Program-made: the position numbers and the translations under genes
Part shown: piece after piece, positions 19,388 to 32,265 of the stretch
Layout: the number at the start of each line of letters is the position of its first letter
Numbering within the stretch: position 1 is the first letter of the stretch
The notes under the pieces: generated by a model
The model's input: the letters and a program-made list of their open reading frames with translations, nothing else
Database searches by the model: none
Told to the model about the DNA's origin: nothing
From: Butyrivibrio sp. VCB2006
Lineage (GTDB): Bacteria > Bacillota > Clostridia > Lachnospirales > Lachnospiraceae
Assembly (NCBI RefSeq): GCF_000420945.1
Contig: NZ_ATVX01000001.1
Coordinates: 1-64,000 of the forward strand
Direction of reading: 5' to 3'
Length of the DNA stretch: 64,000 bases

Positions 19388-22300
19388 TTATCCAAGTATC
19401 TCCAAAAGTTCTTTCTTCGATAGTGTAGGATTTTTGAGCGAATCCGTATTTAGGAGCTGGTCCGCCAGTTCTTTCTTTTTATTCTGCAAAAGAATTATGC
19501 GCTCCTCAATGGTGTTCTGCATTATTAGTCTATAAACAGTAACCACATTCTTTTGCCCGATTCTGTGGGCTCTGTCCGTGGCCTGATTCTCTACAGCGAT
19601 ATTCCACCAGTGATCATAGTGAATAACAATGTCAGCAGCGGTAAGGTTAAGGCCTGTGCCTCCGGCTTTTAGAGAGATGCAGAATACAGGGGTGTCATCC
19701 TCCTGGAAGGCATCGACCATCTGAATTCTGTCTTCTTTTTTGGTAGCCCCTGTTAGGAGGTAATGCTTGATACCTTCTTTTTTCAGCAGCGCAGTAAGTC
19801 TGTCCAGCATGGAAGTAAACTGTGAAAAGAGGAGTACCTTATGGCCACTTTCGGCGGCACTTTTTATCATTTCAAGGCACAGATCGGCTTTGGCACTGCC
19901 ACCTGAGTAGTTTTCGTAAATAAGCCCAGGATCGCAGCAAAGCTGTCGCAGTCTCGTGAGCTCCGATAAGATCATAATCCTGTCGCGTCTGAAATCTTCT
20001 TCATTTTTGGAATCTACCATGAGCTTTATCTGCTGTAGGTGTGCTTTATAAAGTTCTTCCTGCTCCTTGGCCATTGGAGCATAGATGTTTTCCTCCAGCT
20101 TATCAGGCAGGTCTTTTAACACATCCTTCTTGAGCCTTCTAAGGACGAAAGGAGAGATCATTCTTTTTAATCTCTTCATAGCTTCTTCATCTCCATCTAA
20201 AATGGCGGGAGATTCGATGGATTCTCTGAAGTGCTTGTAGGAAAAAAGGTATCCCGGCATGCAATAGTCAAAGATGCTCCAAAGCTCACTTAGCCTATTT
20301 TCGATAGGAGTACCTGTCAGAGCAATCTTAAAGGAGGCATTAAGGCTCTTAACAGCCTTGGCAACCTGAGTGGTGGGATTTTTGATGAACTGGGCTTCAT
20401 CTATTATCTGGCAGTCAAAGTCTATATACTTGTACAGATCAATGTCACGCCTTAGGAGATCGTAGGAAGTAATGATAACATCAGTATTCTCTTCGTCTAT
20501 TTCCGAGGTGACTCTTACTCTGTCAGGTTTTATTCCCACTGCAAGCTCGCAGTTAAGGGATGGAGTGAAGCGTTTGATTTCATGTTCCCAGTTATAAACA
20601 AGGGATGCAGGACACACTACAAGAGAGCAGCGGTTTTTCTTTTTGTTTCTTACAGACTCTTCCTTGATGCTAAGAAGAAGAGATAATACCTGCAATGTTT
20701 TGCCAAGACCCATATCATCTGCTAGGATGCCGCCAAAACCGTTGTGGCGAAGAGTGCGAAGCCAGATAAAACCATCTCTCTGATAATCACGAACAATTTT
20801 ATCAAGGGATTTGGGAACGGCAAACAACTTGTCGCTTGTTGTGGCAAAAGAACCTACAAGATCACTAAAGGCCTTTGTTCTTCCAATCGTAGCTCCACTG
20901 ATAAGTTCGCTGTTTTCTGCAAGTTCATTTAGGAAAAGAGCTCTGTATTTAGGTATTGATACGTGCCCTGATAAAATGTCCTTTGAACTAAGACCAAGAC
21001 CTTCATTAAGGCTGTAAAGGAGATCCAATTCTTTGGTTCGAAGGTCAATAATATCACCTGAATCCAAACGGAAATATTTCTTTTTCCTCTTGTATCTTCC
21101 CAAAATTTCATTGAGTTCCTTGGTTGAAATATCAGAAGGTGCTATAGATAGCTCAAGCAAATCAGAAACAACTGAAATTCCCATATTTACGATAGGAGTA
21201 GATGTTATGTTTACTGCTTTGATTGCTTCGGACAGATATACTTCGCCAATTTCAGAAAGGCGAGGGATACTTTCTGCTATAAAAGTGTATAGTTTGTCTT
21301 CACTATCCGGATCAGCCTGTAATATGAATAGCCCCTTCTGCATATCAAGGCTGTCGAAATTCTGGCTTACAAGCTGGGTAACAGTGCTTTCCTGATGGAA
21401 ATTCCTTTTGATGACGGTTTCGCTGCTTTCTTTAAGCGATAGATCCGCATTATCAATGGTTCCTTTTAGAAGACTTATGACTTGCTCCGTTCTTTTATCT
21501 GCATGATAAATAGCCTGTATATCACAAGTTATTGTGACGGAATCAGGCATATCAATATATATTCTAAATTTCGGAATATCCGGAGAAAACTTGGCAGGAT
21601 AGAAACCATCGCAGCTTACGTTGAAGTATTCTTCAAGTACCGGATAAAGACCTGAAGAGAAAAGAGGAAGATCCTTGTTGGATATGAACAATTCGTTTTC
21701 TGTTCTGCGGGCAGAGAGAAACTTAAGGAATGGGAAGACATCTTCGCAGTCCTTTCTGGATATCATGTGTATCTTTCTTCTGCGCTCGAAATAAATATTC
21801 GAATATCCTTCGAACATGGTAAAGGAACTGGCTTCAAAATTTACACCGTTGGCTGTTTTTTCAATGTGAAGGTCTATAGGCGGGAAAACCGGAACAATCT
21901 CCACCGGCCTTTCCTCGTGGTAACGAGCTCTGAAATCTGTATTTACAAAATAGATATCATGGACAGCCTTGAAAAACTCATCAATTTCATGTCCTGACAG
22001 TTCAAGTTCTTTGTTATGTCCTCTACCATAGGAGTAGGGGCTGTTTGAATAGGATGAAAACTCATCACCACGCTGCTTACCTCTGAAATAGTCCTTAAGA
22101 AAAGCGATTATTCGCTGGGACTGCTCTGAAAAAGCAGCCAGGTCATGAGTGAATTCCAAATGTTTTCCGTAGCTTACGATTTCTCTTTCATCAATTGCAG
22201 TCAGCAGAGCAGCGATGTCCTTGAGGACATAACTATGTCCGCTAATATCAGAGTATATGTTAAAACTAATGGATAATTTATCGCGATTTAGTGTAACGTG

Positions 22301-22492
22301 TGGTTCCAAGTTTACAGTGGAAGTCTTTTTGTAGAGCAGAGGGCCACTACTTCCGGGAGAGTATTCATTAAGCAGTTTTTTTGTTTCAAAGGATGTATAA
22401 TGAAACTCTTTTTGAACATCGGAAATAAACCGCCTGCCTGAGGCGGTTATAAATCCGTTTTTAGAATTGTCAATTGAATTATTAGCCATCAT
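19388..22492 (-). CDS. SNF2/RapA-type DEAD-box helicase
   Basis: 1034 residues. The C-terminal half is a complete SNF2 ATPase: DDMGLGKTLQ (Walker A), VVCPASLVYNWE, the DEAQ box, ALTGTPIENRLSELW, FSQFTSML and AHRIGQ. The N-terminal half (about 1-480) is the bacterial SNF2-associated region without motifs I can name. Such stand-alone proteins are chromatin-remodeller relatives that probably translocate on DNA to displace proteins; no restriction or methylase gene is adjacent, so a defence role has no support. It is the last gene of a leftward set, and the ATG at 22492 has no clear ribosome site. Confidence 0.92.
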   Translation of the reverse strand: MMANNSIDNSKNGFITASGRRFISDVQKEFHYTSFETKKLLNEYSPGSSGPLLYKKTSTVNLEPHVTLNRDKLSISFNIYSDISGHSYVLKDIAALLTAIDEREIVSYGKHLEFTHDLAAFSEQSQRIIAFLKDYFRGKQRGDEFSSYSNSPYSYGRGHNKELELSGHEIDEFFKAVHDIYFVNTDFRARYHEERPVEIVPVFPPIDLHIEKTANGVNFEASSFTMFEGYSNIYFERRRKIHMISRKDCEDVFPFLKFLSARRTENELFISNKDLPLFSSGLYPVLEEYFNVSCDGFYPAKFSPDIPKFRIYIDMPDSVTITCDIQAIYHADKRTEQVISLLKGTIDNADLSLKESSETVIKRNFHQESTVTQLVSQNFDSLDMQKGLFILQADPDSEDKLYTFIAESIPRLSEIGEVYLSEAIKAVNITSTPIVNMGISVVSDLLELSIAPSDISTKELNEILGRYKRKKKYFRLDSGDIIDLRTKELDLLYSLNEGLGLSSKDILSGHVSIPKYRALFLNELAENSELISGATIGRTKAFSDLVGSFATTSDKLFAVPKSLDKIVRDYQRDGFIWLRTLRHNGFGGILADDMGLGKTLQVLSLLLSIKEESVRNKKKNRCSLVVCPASLVYNWEHEIKRFTPSLNCELAVGIKPDRVRVTSEIDEENTDVIITSYDLLRRDIDLYKYIDFDCQIIDEAQFIKNPTTQVAKAVKSLNASFKIALTGTPIENRLSELWSIFDYCMPGYLFSYKHFRESIESPAILDGDEEAMKRLKRMISPFVLRRLKKDVLKDLPDKLEENIYAPMAKEQEELYKAHLQQIKLMVDSKNEEDFRRDRIMILSELTRLRQLCCDPGLIYENYSGGSAKADLCLEMIKSAAESGHKVLLFSQFTSMLDRLTALLKKEGIKHYLLTGATKKEDRIQMVDAFQEDDTPVFCISLKAGGTGLNLTAADIVIHYDHWWNIAVENQATDRAHRIGQKNVVTVYRLIMQNTIEERIILLQNKKKELADQLLNTDSLKNPTLSKKELLEILG

Positions 22493-22544
22493 TTAATTAT
22501 ACACAATATTCAGAAGAAAAATAAGATATTTCAGACTATTTAAA

Positions 22545-23516
22545 TCATAAATGGCTCTGGAGAACAGAAAGAACTTCTGTGTAATAACGCTTTCTGGAAA
22601 CTTCATCGGCATTAAAAATCTCGTGTCTTGATTCGCTAAAGGCGTGTATTTTGGTTTCTGGAAGTCTTTCTTTGAACATATCATAACCAATGGGATCAAT
22701 CAGATGATCCTGACCAGCGGTAAAGATATCTACCGGTATTTTTATGTTGTTTATGTGCCTGAAGATGTCTCTATGAACTTTAATGCTGGCAAGAGCCCAA
22801 CCAAAGGTGGCTCCTGTCATCTGATAATGCTCATCTTTTCTGCGAATCTGCAGCTGATAATCAAAGCGAGGTCTGCTCTTGGCACTACTTGTTTCAAAAG
22901 GCGTATCGGGATTGAAACGCTTCTGATTAGGTGCAATAGACTTCGTTTTCCTAAACAGCTTGGCATACAGTCTGAGGGCAAAAACAGCAAGTGGAGAAAG
23001 GTTTCCTGCCTTCATCTTAAGCATTGGTGAACTTAGGATTGCTGCCTTGTAGTACTGAGGATGCTTTTCCAGGAAAAGAGTTGCTATAGCACCGCCCATG
23101 GAATGAGCTATGAGCATCATCTCAAGGCCTTTGCTCTCAGGAACTACAACAGATTCCACAAAACATCGTAAATCCTCGGCATAAGTGGAGTAGTCATCAA
23201 CGTATATGAGCTGTGGATCCTTGACCTTGCCTTCAGAGTAGCCGTGGCCCCTGTTCTCCATGAAAAATACCTTGTAGCCTGCCTGATAAAGATACCAGGC
23301 ATATTCATGGTATTTGCCCCAAAATTCAGCCATACCGTGAACTATTGTAACGCTTCCTATGGGTTTATTGGGGGACGCAACGTAGTAGCTTAGCTTAGTG
23401 CCGTCAAAGCTACTTAGAGAACCCCTTGTAACACATTCATTGCGCCATTTTTTGTTTTCGTTTTCCATTGCGGAGAGGAAGTCATCCTCACCAAGAAGAG
23501 TAATTGTATTATTCAT
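22545..23516 (-). CDS. Alpha/beta hydrolase, lysophospholipase / monoacylglycerol lipase-like
   Basis: 323 residues of the serine aminopeptidase S33 / PldB-like group: oxyanion segment VHGMAEF, nucleophile S139 in AHSMGGA, Asp in TAGQDHLID and His in SRHEIFNAD. There is no signal peptide, so it acts inside the cell on lysophospholipids, acylglycerols or other esters. It lies 14 bp downstream of a glycerophosphodiester phosphodiesterase gene, which supports a lipid-breakdown role. GGAG precedes the ATG. Confidence 0.85.
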   Translation of the reverse strand: MNNTITLLGEDDFLSAMENENKKWRNECVTRGSLSSFDGTKLSYYVASPNKPIGSVTIVHGMAEFWGKYHEYAWYLYQAGYKVFFMENRGHGYSEGKVKDPQLIYVDDYSTYAEDLRCFVESVVVPESKGLEMMLIAHSMGGAIATLFLEKHPQYYKAAILSSPMLKMKAGNLSPLAVFALRLYAKLFRKTKSIAPNQKRFNPDTPFETSSAKSRPRFDYQLQIRRKDEHYQMTGATFGWALASIKVHRDIFRHINNIKIPVDIFTAGQDHLIDPIGYDMFKERLPETKIHAFSESRHEIFNADEVSRKRYYTEVLSVLQSHL

Positions 23517-23530
23517 GTGATCTCCGTTTT

Positions 23531-24259
23531 TTATTTGGAATATAACTCGATAGCCTTCTTTGGATAATTGGTTATTACTGCATTAACACCGTATTCCCTA
23601 CACTTTAGGAGGGCAGCATCGGTATTGACTGTCCAAACGTTTACATCGATATCAAACATGTTGCAGTCATCCATGTAGTCAGGATACTGAAGGTTATAGA
23701 ATGCTGGATGAAGAGCATCAACCTGGTTTTCGGCAGCGTAGCCCGGCATGTTAAGGGTTCCGTCCGCATAGAGAAAACCGGTCTTTGCTTCTGGCTCCAA
23801 TTCTTTTATTTTCATGATTGAATAGTGGTTAAAGGATGAAAAGATAACTCTGCCAAGCCATCCCTTTTTCCGGGTAAGGTCCACAATCTTTTCCTCAAGG
23901 CCGGGGTAGAAGTATTCTCCGGTCTTAAGCTCTATATTGATGGTTAATCCTGTAGGCTCAAGTAGGTCAAATACCTCCTCCATGGTTGGGATTTTAGTTC
24001 CTTCAAAAGCAATATTACCATTACAGAAGTCAAATTTACGAAGCTCTTCAAGAGTGTAATCTCTGATAAAACCTGCGCCATTGCTGGTTCTGTCGATTTT
24101 TTCATCGTGGCACACAACAATCTCGCCATCCTTGGTGAGCTGGACATCAAGTTCTACGCCATTAGCTCCCATATCAGCTGCCATTTTAAAGGCGGGAAGT
24201 GTGTTCTCCGGTGCATATCCGCTGGCTCCTCTATGAGCCCATACAAGTGGTGAATTCAT
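23531..24259 (-). CDS. Glycerophosphodiester phosphodiesterase
   Basis: Hydrolyses glycerophosphodiesters to glycerol-3-phosphate and an alcohol. The 242 residues form a TIM barrel with AHRGASGYAPENT, ELDVQLTKDGEIVVCHD, NIELKTG and the C-terminal NVWTVNT. No signal peptide, so it is of the cytoplasmic UgpQ type. AAGGAA precedes the ATG at 24259. It lies between the GPH symporter and the lysophospholipase-like gene in one leftward transcription unit. Confidence 0.93.
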   Translation of the reverse strand: MNSPLVWAHRGASGYAPENTLPAFKMAADMGANGVELDVQLTKDGEIVVCHDEKIDRTSNGAGFIRDYTLEELRKFDFCNGNIAFEGTKIPTMEEVFDLLEPTGLTINIELKTGEYFYPGLEEKIVDLTRKKGWLGRVIFSSFNHYSIMKIKELEPEAKTGFLYADGTLNMPGYAAENQVDALHPAFYNLQYPDYMDDCNMFDIDVNVWTVNTDAALLKCREYGVNAVITNYPKKAIELYSK

Positions 24260-24338
24260 ATGTTATTCCTTCTTTCTTTTGCAATAACAAAATTTATGTT
24301 TGCAGTATATAGAATATCAATTGATGACCTAAGACCAA

Positions 24339-25817
24339 TTACTTGTTGAGTGTGGCATTCTTTGGATTCCACAACTGGTCATAGGACAATCCTGTTACCT
24401 TTTCACAGATAGCTATTTCACTTTCTGTTGCTCTTGAATTATCCTCACCCTTACGTCTTGCAATTTCCTTCTGAACTACAGCAAATTCTTTTCCTGTAAG
24501 AGGGAAAAGAGCTCCCACAATGATGAGGCAGGAAATGAGAAGAGCAGGAACGAAGATATAAATAAGTGCGATTCCATGCTGAGTGTACAGTGACTGTCTT
24601 GCACCCTGGTTGGCCAAGACCTCGTCATAACCTACTGCAGATAACAGGAATCCGATGATGGCAGCGGAAAGACCTGAAGAGATCTTTCTTGCAAAGGTAG
24701 CCATTCCTGAAACAATACCCGGTCTATGGATTGAAGTGATGAGCTCATCAATTTCAGCCATATCCGCCATGATTGCAAAGATACTGGAAAGAGTGGCTGC
24801 ATTACCAAAACCGATAAGTGCTGTCATAACAAGGATGGGAATAATGTTTGCTCCTTCATAAGAGAAGAATAACAGCCCCAAAGTGCCGACCAGTCTTATG
24901 GGCGCACCCACAAGGATAGTGAATTTTTTTGAGGTGTGGCTCATTACCGGAGCAAACACCAACATTCCTGTGAGCTGAGATATGAGAAGAACAGCCATAA
25001 GGTAGGTGAAATACATGTTTCCGTAGCCATTAAGAACATCATCTACGTAGTAAACTGCCATTCCTGAAACAAAGTCCATTCCGCACTGTCCAAAGAGATA
25101 GAGCCCAATGAACAATCTGAAGGAATGACTCTTAAATACGCTTGCTGCCTGAGGGAAGCTCTCAGAAAGACTTGCTTTAACGGGCTCTTTCTGCTTTTCC
25201 CAGGTTCCCACAAAGGTAACCATTGTTGTTACAAAGAACAATACACCGAACAGTACAGCACACTGAAGATAAGATTTTTTATCAAGGTTGTCGCTGATGA
25301 TAAAGGTTGGTACAAGGCCGCAGACCATGGAACCGAGAGTGGACCAGATCATACGGACACTGGAGAATCTGGAGCGCATAGAATAGTCATCTATCATATC
25401 AGGAAGAAGACCATTGTATGGAACCATCAGAATAGTGAAGCCTGTTGAGAACAGGCAGTACATTAACAGGTAAAAGACATAAAGAAGAGCCATGGACTCA
25501 GTCTTTACGGATAACCACATAGTAACAAAGGTAAGTGAAGATACAATGCCTCCGATAAGTATGTAGAATCTTTTGGCGCCAAAGCGTGATTTGGTACGGT
25601 CTGTGATGTTGCCCATGATTGGGTCTGTAACCGCATCCCATATTTTACCTACAAGCGGAATAGTACCTGCCATTGCGGCCGGCATTCCCAGCGCTTTTGT
25701 TAAGAATACAGTGAAAAAAGTGTTGATGATGACGAAAGCACCGCCACCGTAGAATTCAGCCATGCCATACATAAGCCTGGAAATAATGCCATAGCTGTGC
25801 TTTTTGTTGTCTCCCAT
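24339..25817 (-). CDS. GPH-family sugar:cation symporter (MelB type)
   Basis: 492 residues with about twelve transmembrane segments. The N-terminal YGMAEFYGGGAF, the DAVTDPIMGNITDRT loop and RFGAKRFYIL are typical of the glycoside-pentoside-hexuronide:cation symporters. Substrate is not readable from sequence. The gene diverges from the galactanase gene across a shared 244-bp region with repeated TTGCGC sites, so uptake of galactosides or galacto-oligosaccharides is a reasonable inference. The downstream genes are lipid-related, so a glycerophosphodiester-like substrate is an alternative. Confidence 0.88.
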   Translation of the reverse strand: MGDNKKHSYGIISRLMYGMAEFYGGGAFVIINTFFTVFLTKALGMPAAMAGTIPLVGKIWDAVTDPIMGNITDRTKSRFGAKRFYILIGGIVSSLTFVTMWLSVKTESMALLYVFYLLMYCLFSTGFTILMVPYNGLLPDMIDDYSMRSRFSSVRMIWSTLGSMVCGLVPTFIISDNLDKKSYLQCAVLFGVLFFVTTMVTFVGTWEKQKEPVKASLSESFPQAASVFKSHSFRLFIGLYLFGQCGMDFVSGMAVYYVDDVLNGYGNMYFTYLMAVLLISQLTGMLVFAPVMSHTSKKFTILVGAPIRLVGTLGLLFFSYEGANIIPILVMTALIGFGNAATLSSIFAIMADMAEIDELITSIHRPGIVSGMATFARKISSGLSAAIIGFLLSAVGYDEVLANQGARQSLYTQHGIALIYIFVPALLISCLIIVGALFPLTGKEFAVVQKEIARRKGEDNSRATESEIAICEKVTGLSYDQLWNPKNATLNK

Positions 25818-25950
25818 AATTGTGATAACCCCCGAAATCTAAATAATAATGGAAACTATTTCCTTTGTATTAAGTTTACCACCTTCCACAACTTAAATGT
25901 TCACAACATGTTTGTGCATTTTTTTCGCAAATTTACTATATGATATGTTG

Positions 25951-26020
25951 TTGCGCTAAGTTGCGCATGAAAAATCGTGATTATTACATATGGCGTTGCG
26001 CAGAATTGCGCAATTATAAT
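25951..26020 (+). promoter_or_regulatory. Galactanase promoter with paired TTGCGC sites
   Basis: TTGCGC occurs at 25951, 25961, 25996 and 26006: two pairs, each with exact 10-bp spacing (one helical turn), the pairs 45 bp apart. The second pair (TTGCGCAGAATTGCGCAA) lies directly before TATAAT at 26015-26020, in the -35/-10 spacer. Binding there would block or remodel the promoter. The region is shared with the divergent symporter gene. Similar TTGCGC sites lie before the ABC importer at 59.6-59.8 kb. Confidence 0.6.
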
Positions 26021-26022
26021 GA

Positions 26023-29321
<3,299 letters not shown>

Positions 29322-29381
29322 TGTAAAATAATAACGCATGATTTTTAAATATCTGTTTATCTATTACATCGGGGAGGAAAT

Positions 29382-29936
29382 ATGTCTAGAAAAGCTACCA
29401 TCACACAAAAAGAAATTGTAAATGCAGCGTTTAAGATAACCAAGAAAGAGGGCTTCGAGCAGATTACATCCAGAAAGCTTGCAGCTGCAGCAGGATGCTC
29501 AACACAGCCTATTTTCCGTATATATGAGAATATGGACGGCCTCAAGAAGGACGTTTATGACAAGGCGGCAGCCTATTATGAGGATTATTACAATGACTTT
29601 AATAAGACTCATGAAGTTCCCTTCGTGGATCTGGGACTTGCATACATAGGATTTGCCCAGAAATATCCTCATCTTTTCAAGCTCCTTTTTGTTTCCGGTC
29701 AGGAATCTGAGGGAAGAAGCATGTATGATCTTGTAAACGGTTCTACTGAGAACGTGGTTAAAGAGATCAGTAAGGCTCAGGCGAATGGAGTCCGCAATGC
29801 CCAGCAGCTCTTTATGCAGATGTGGATCTTTATCCATGGTGCAGGCTGCATGGCTGTTACAGGAGACTATGACCTTGATGAGGATTCATCTGTTGCTATG
29901 CTTGAATCTGCTTACAAGGCATTTAGTCTTGGCTGA
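29382..29936 (+). CDS. TetR/AcrR family transcriptional regulator
   Basis: 184 residues: N-terminal helix-turn-helix at about 8-55 (ITSRKLAAAAGCSTQPIFRIYENMDGL) and a helical ligand domain of the WHG type (FAQKYPHLFKLLF). GGGGAGG precedes the ATG. It starts a rightward run of genes. Its targets are unknown; no efflux pump gene is adjacent. Confidence 0.9.
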   Translation: MSRKATITQKEIVNAAFKITKKEGFEQITSRKLAAAAGCSTQPIFRIYENMDGLKKDVYDKAAAYYEDYYNDFNKTHEVPFVDLGLAYIGFAQKYPHLFKLLFVSGQESEGRSMYDLVNGSTENVVKEISKAQANGVRNAQQLFMQMWIFIHGAGCMAVTGDYDLDEDSSVAMLESAYKAFSLG

Positions 29937-29959
29937 TAAGCTGGCATTGGGGGAATGGT

Positions 29960-30895
29960 ATGAAGTTTGAAGAGGGCGTTGATGTAATCACCAGGATAAA
30001 TGAATGCTACTCTCGTATGAGTAAGGGCAAGAAATCTATTGCTACATATATCTGTGATCACTATGAGCAGGCAGTATTCATGACAGCGGCGGAACTTGGC
30101 AAGATAGTTGGTATGAGTGAATCAACTGTTGTTCGTTTTGCCATGAGTCTTGGATATGACGGATATCCTGCTTTTCAGAAGGCACTTGCTGTATGGGTAA
30201 GTGATAAATTTGGCTCGGTTGAGAAGGTTGGCCGTAAATTTGGCAAGAGCAACGAAGGAGAAATATTATCAGCAATCCTTCAGTCTGACATATCCAATAT
30301 CGAGCATACAATCAATAACATAGACGTGGCCGCTTTTAAGACCGCGGTTGATATTATTTTGAAGGCCAGAACAGTGTATATTGTTGGCCTAAGATCCTGT
30401 GAACCCTTGGCAGATTTTTTACACTTCTATCTAAACATCATTAGGGGCAATAACGTACTAATTAAGACCACCAGTATCAGTGAGATGTTTGAGCAGATGA
30501 TCAGAATCGGAGACAGAGACTGCATCATCGGCATCAGCTTTCCAAGGTATTCCATGAGAACTCTTAAGTGTATGGAGTTTGCCAATGATAGAAATGCCAA
30601 AGTTATTACCATTACAGACTCGGTTCATTCACCGATGAATCTGTATTCTTCCTGTAATCTTTTGGCAAAGAGTGAGATGGCTTCAATTGTGGACTCACTG
30701 GTTGCGCCATTAAGTGTGATAAATGCACTTGTTGTGGCATTATGTATGAAGAGACCTGCGGAGGTACAGGCTGATCTCAAGATGCTTGAGGAAGCATGGA
30801 ATAATTATCAGGTGTATCTTAATGACGAGATTGACTTTGCGTCAGATGCACCAATGACCTATTATCCATCTACAAGAAATAAGGAAAAATCCTAA
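29960..30895 (+). CDS. MurR/RpiR family transcriptional regulator
   Basis: 311 residues: N-terminal RpiR helix-turn-helix (about 1-77, with MTAAELGKIVGMSESTVVRFAMSLGY) and a C-terminal SIS sugar-phosphate-binding domain (about 120-265, VYIVGLRSCEPLADF). Family members sense phosphosugars and control sugar catabolism. Its stop codon abuts the ATG of the next gene (TAAATG), so the two are translationally linked, an odd pairing with a flavoprotein. Confidence 0.9.
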   Translation: MKFEEGVDVITRINECYSRMSKGKKSIATYICDHYEQAVFMTAAELGKIVGMSESTVVRFAMSLGYDGYPAFQKALAVWVSDKFGSVEKVGRKFGKSNEGEILSAILQSDISNIEHTINNIDVAAFKTAVDIILKARTVYIVGLRSCEPLADFLHFYLNIIRGNNVLIKTTSISEMFEQMIRIGDRDCIIGISFPRYSMRTLKCMEFANDRNAKVITITDSVHSPMNLYSSCNLLAKSEMASIVDSLVAPLSVINALVVALCMKRPAEVQADLKMLEEAWNNYQVYLNDEIDFASDAPMTYYPSTRNKEKS

Positions 30896-32200
30896 ATGAA
30901 GAAAATTGCAGTTATCGGCTGCGGAGCAGCCGGAATGATGGCGGCGCTTGCTGCTGCAAATAGCAGCGGGAGCGTCACTATTTTTGAAAAGAATGAAAAA
31001 CCCGGAAAAAAGATATACATCACCGGTAAGGGAAGATGTAATGTGACTAATGCCTGTGATGTAGAGGACTACTTTGGATTTGTTAAGCGAAATCCAAGGT
31101 TTTTGTACAGTGCAATATATGATTTTGACAACAGAGCAGTCATGGACTTTTTTGAAAGCAATGGCTGCAAGCTTAAGGTAGAACGTGGCGACAGGGTATT
31201 CCCTGTTTCGGACCATTCCTCTGATATCATAAACACCTTATACAGAGCTGTGGTTAAGGCAGGTGTTAACGTTCAGTTTGGTACAGAAATTCTTTCCGTA
31301 GAGGAAGTAAACGGCTTAGTTTCTGCAGTGACTTACAGCAGTAAAGACGATCCCATAACAAGGGAAGAGTTTGACAGCGTAATTGTTTGTACCGGAGGTG
31401 TTTCTTATCCATCCACCGGATCAACGGGAGATGGTTATAAGTTTGCCAAGGACCTGGGACATTCAATTGTAACTCCGCTTCCTTCACTGGTTCCCTTTGA
31501 AATAAAAGAGGAATGGTGCAAGGAACTTCAGGGATTATCTCTTAGGAATGTGGGACTTAAGATGTATCTTGAGCCCAAGAAGGCAAAGGCTGAAGCATCA
31601 GGAGAAGAGAAAAAAACTGAGGGTGGAAAGAAAAAGAAAGAAAAGCCTGTATATGACGGCTTTGGAGAGATGCTCTTTACTCACTTTGGAGTTAGCGGCC
31701 CCCTTGTTCTTACAGCCAGCTGCCACTACGAAAAAGACAGACAGGCAAGACTTCTTCTGGATCTTAAGCCTGCTCTTACAGAAGAACAGCTTGATAAGAG
31801 AGTTCTAAGGGACTTTGAAGATGGACTTAATAAGTCCTTTAAGAATATTTTGGGAGGTCTTTTCCCAAGTAAGCTGATTCCTGTGATGATAAGCCTTTCC
31901 GGAATAGATCCGGATAAAAAAGTTAACGAAATTACCAAAGAAGAGAGAAGTTCTTTTGTTAAGCTTATCAAGAACCTGCCTATGACTGTTACAGGCACCA
32001 GAAACTTTAATGAAGCCATTATCACAAGGGGCGGTGTAAGTGTAAAAGAAATCAATCCTTCCACCATGGAGTCTAAGCTGGTAAAGGGACTTTACTTTGC
32101 TGGAGAAGTAATAGATGTAGATACGGAAACCGGAGGTTTCAATCTTCAGGTTGCCTGGTCTACAGGCCATCTTGCGGGAACTTGTGCGGCTATGGATTGA
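30896..32200 (+). CDS. BaiN/HI0933-type FAD-dependent oxidoreductase
   Basis: 434 residues of the YhiN/BaiN flavoprotein family: dinucleotide-binding GCGAAGMMAAL at the N-terminus, TGKGRCNVTNA, CTGGVSYPSTGSTGDGY and the C-terminal GLYFAGEVIDVDTETGGFN. A charged Lys/Glu-rich insertion lies at about residues 225-248. The family is widespread; BaiN members reduce bile-acid double bonds, but most have no known substrate. Located directly after an RpiR gene and before cmk. Confidence 0.88.
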   Translation: MKKIAVIGCGAAGMMAALAAANSSGSVTIFEKNEKPGKKIYITGKGRCNVTNACDVEDYFGFVKRNPRFLYSAIYDFDNRAVMDFFESNGCKLKVERGDRVFPVSDHSSDIINTLYRAVVKAGVNVQFGTEILSVEEVNGLVSAVTYSSKDDPITREEFDSVIVCTGGVSYPSTGSTGDGYKFAKDLGHSIVTPLPSLVPFEIKEEWCKELQGLSLRNVGLKMYLEPKKAKAEASGEEKKTEGGKKKKEKPVYDGFGEMLFTHFGVSGPLVLTASCHYEKDRQARLLLDLKPALTEEQLDKRVLRDFEDGLNKSFKNILGGLFPSKLIPVMISLSGIDPDKKVNEITKEERSSFVKLIKNLPMTVTGTRNFNEAIITRGGVSVKEINPSTMESKLVKGLYFAGEVIDVDTETGGFNLQVAWSTGHLAGTCAAMD

Positions 32201-32265
32201 CTAATTGGAATCCGTTAAATAAAATCAAATCTTTGAGTTATAAATTGAAATGAGGAGTAGTAATA

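Noticed and set aside
19388-22492. SNF2 helicase as part of a defence system
   Set aside because: No nuclease, methylase or other defence gene is adjacent; neighbours are metabolic.
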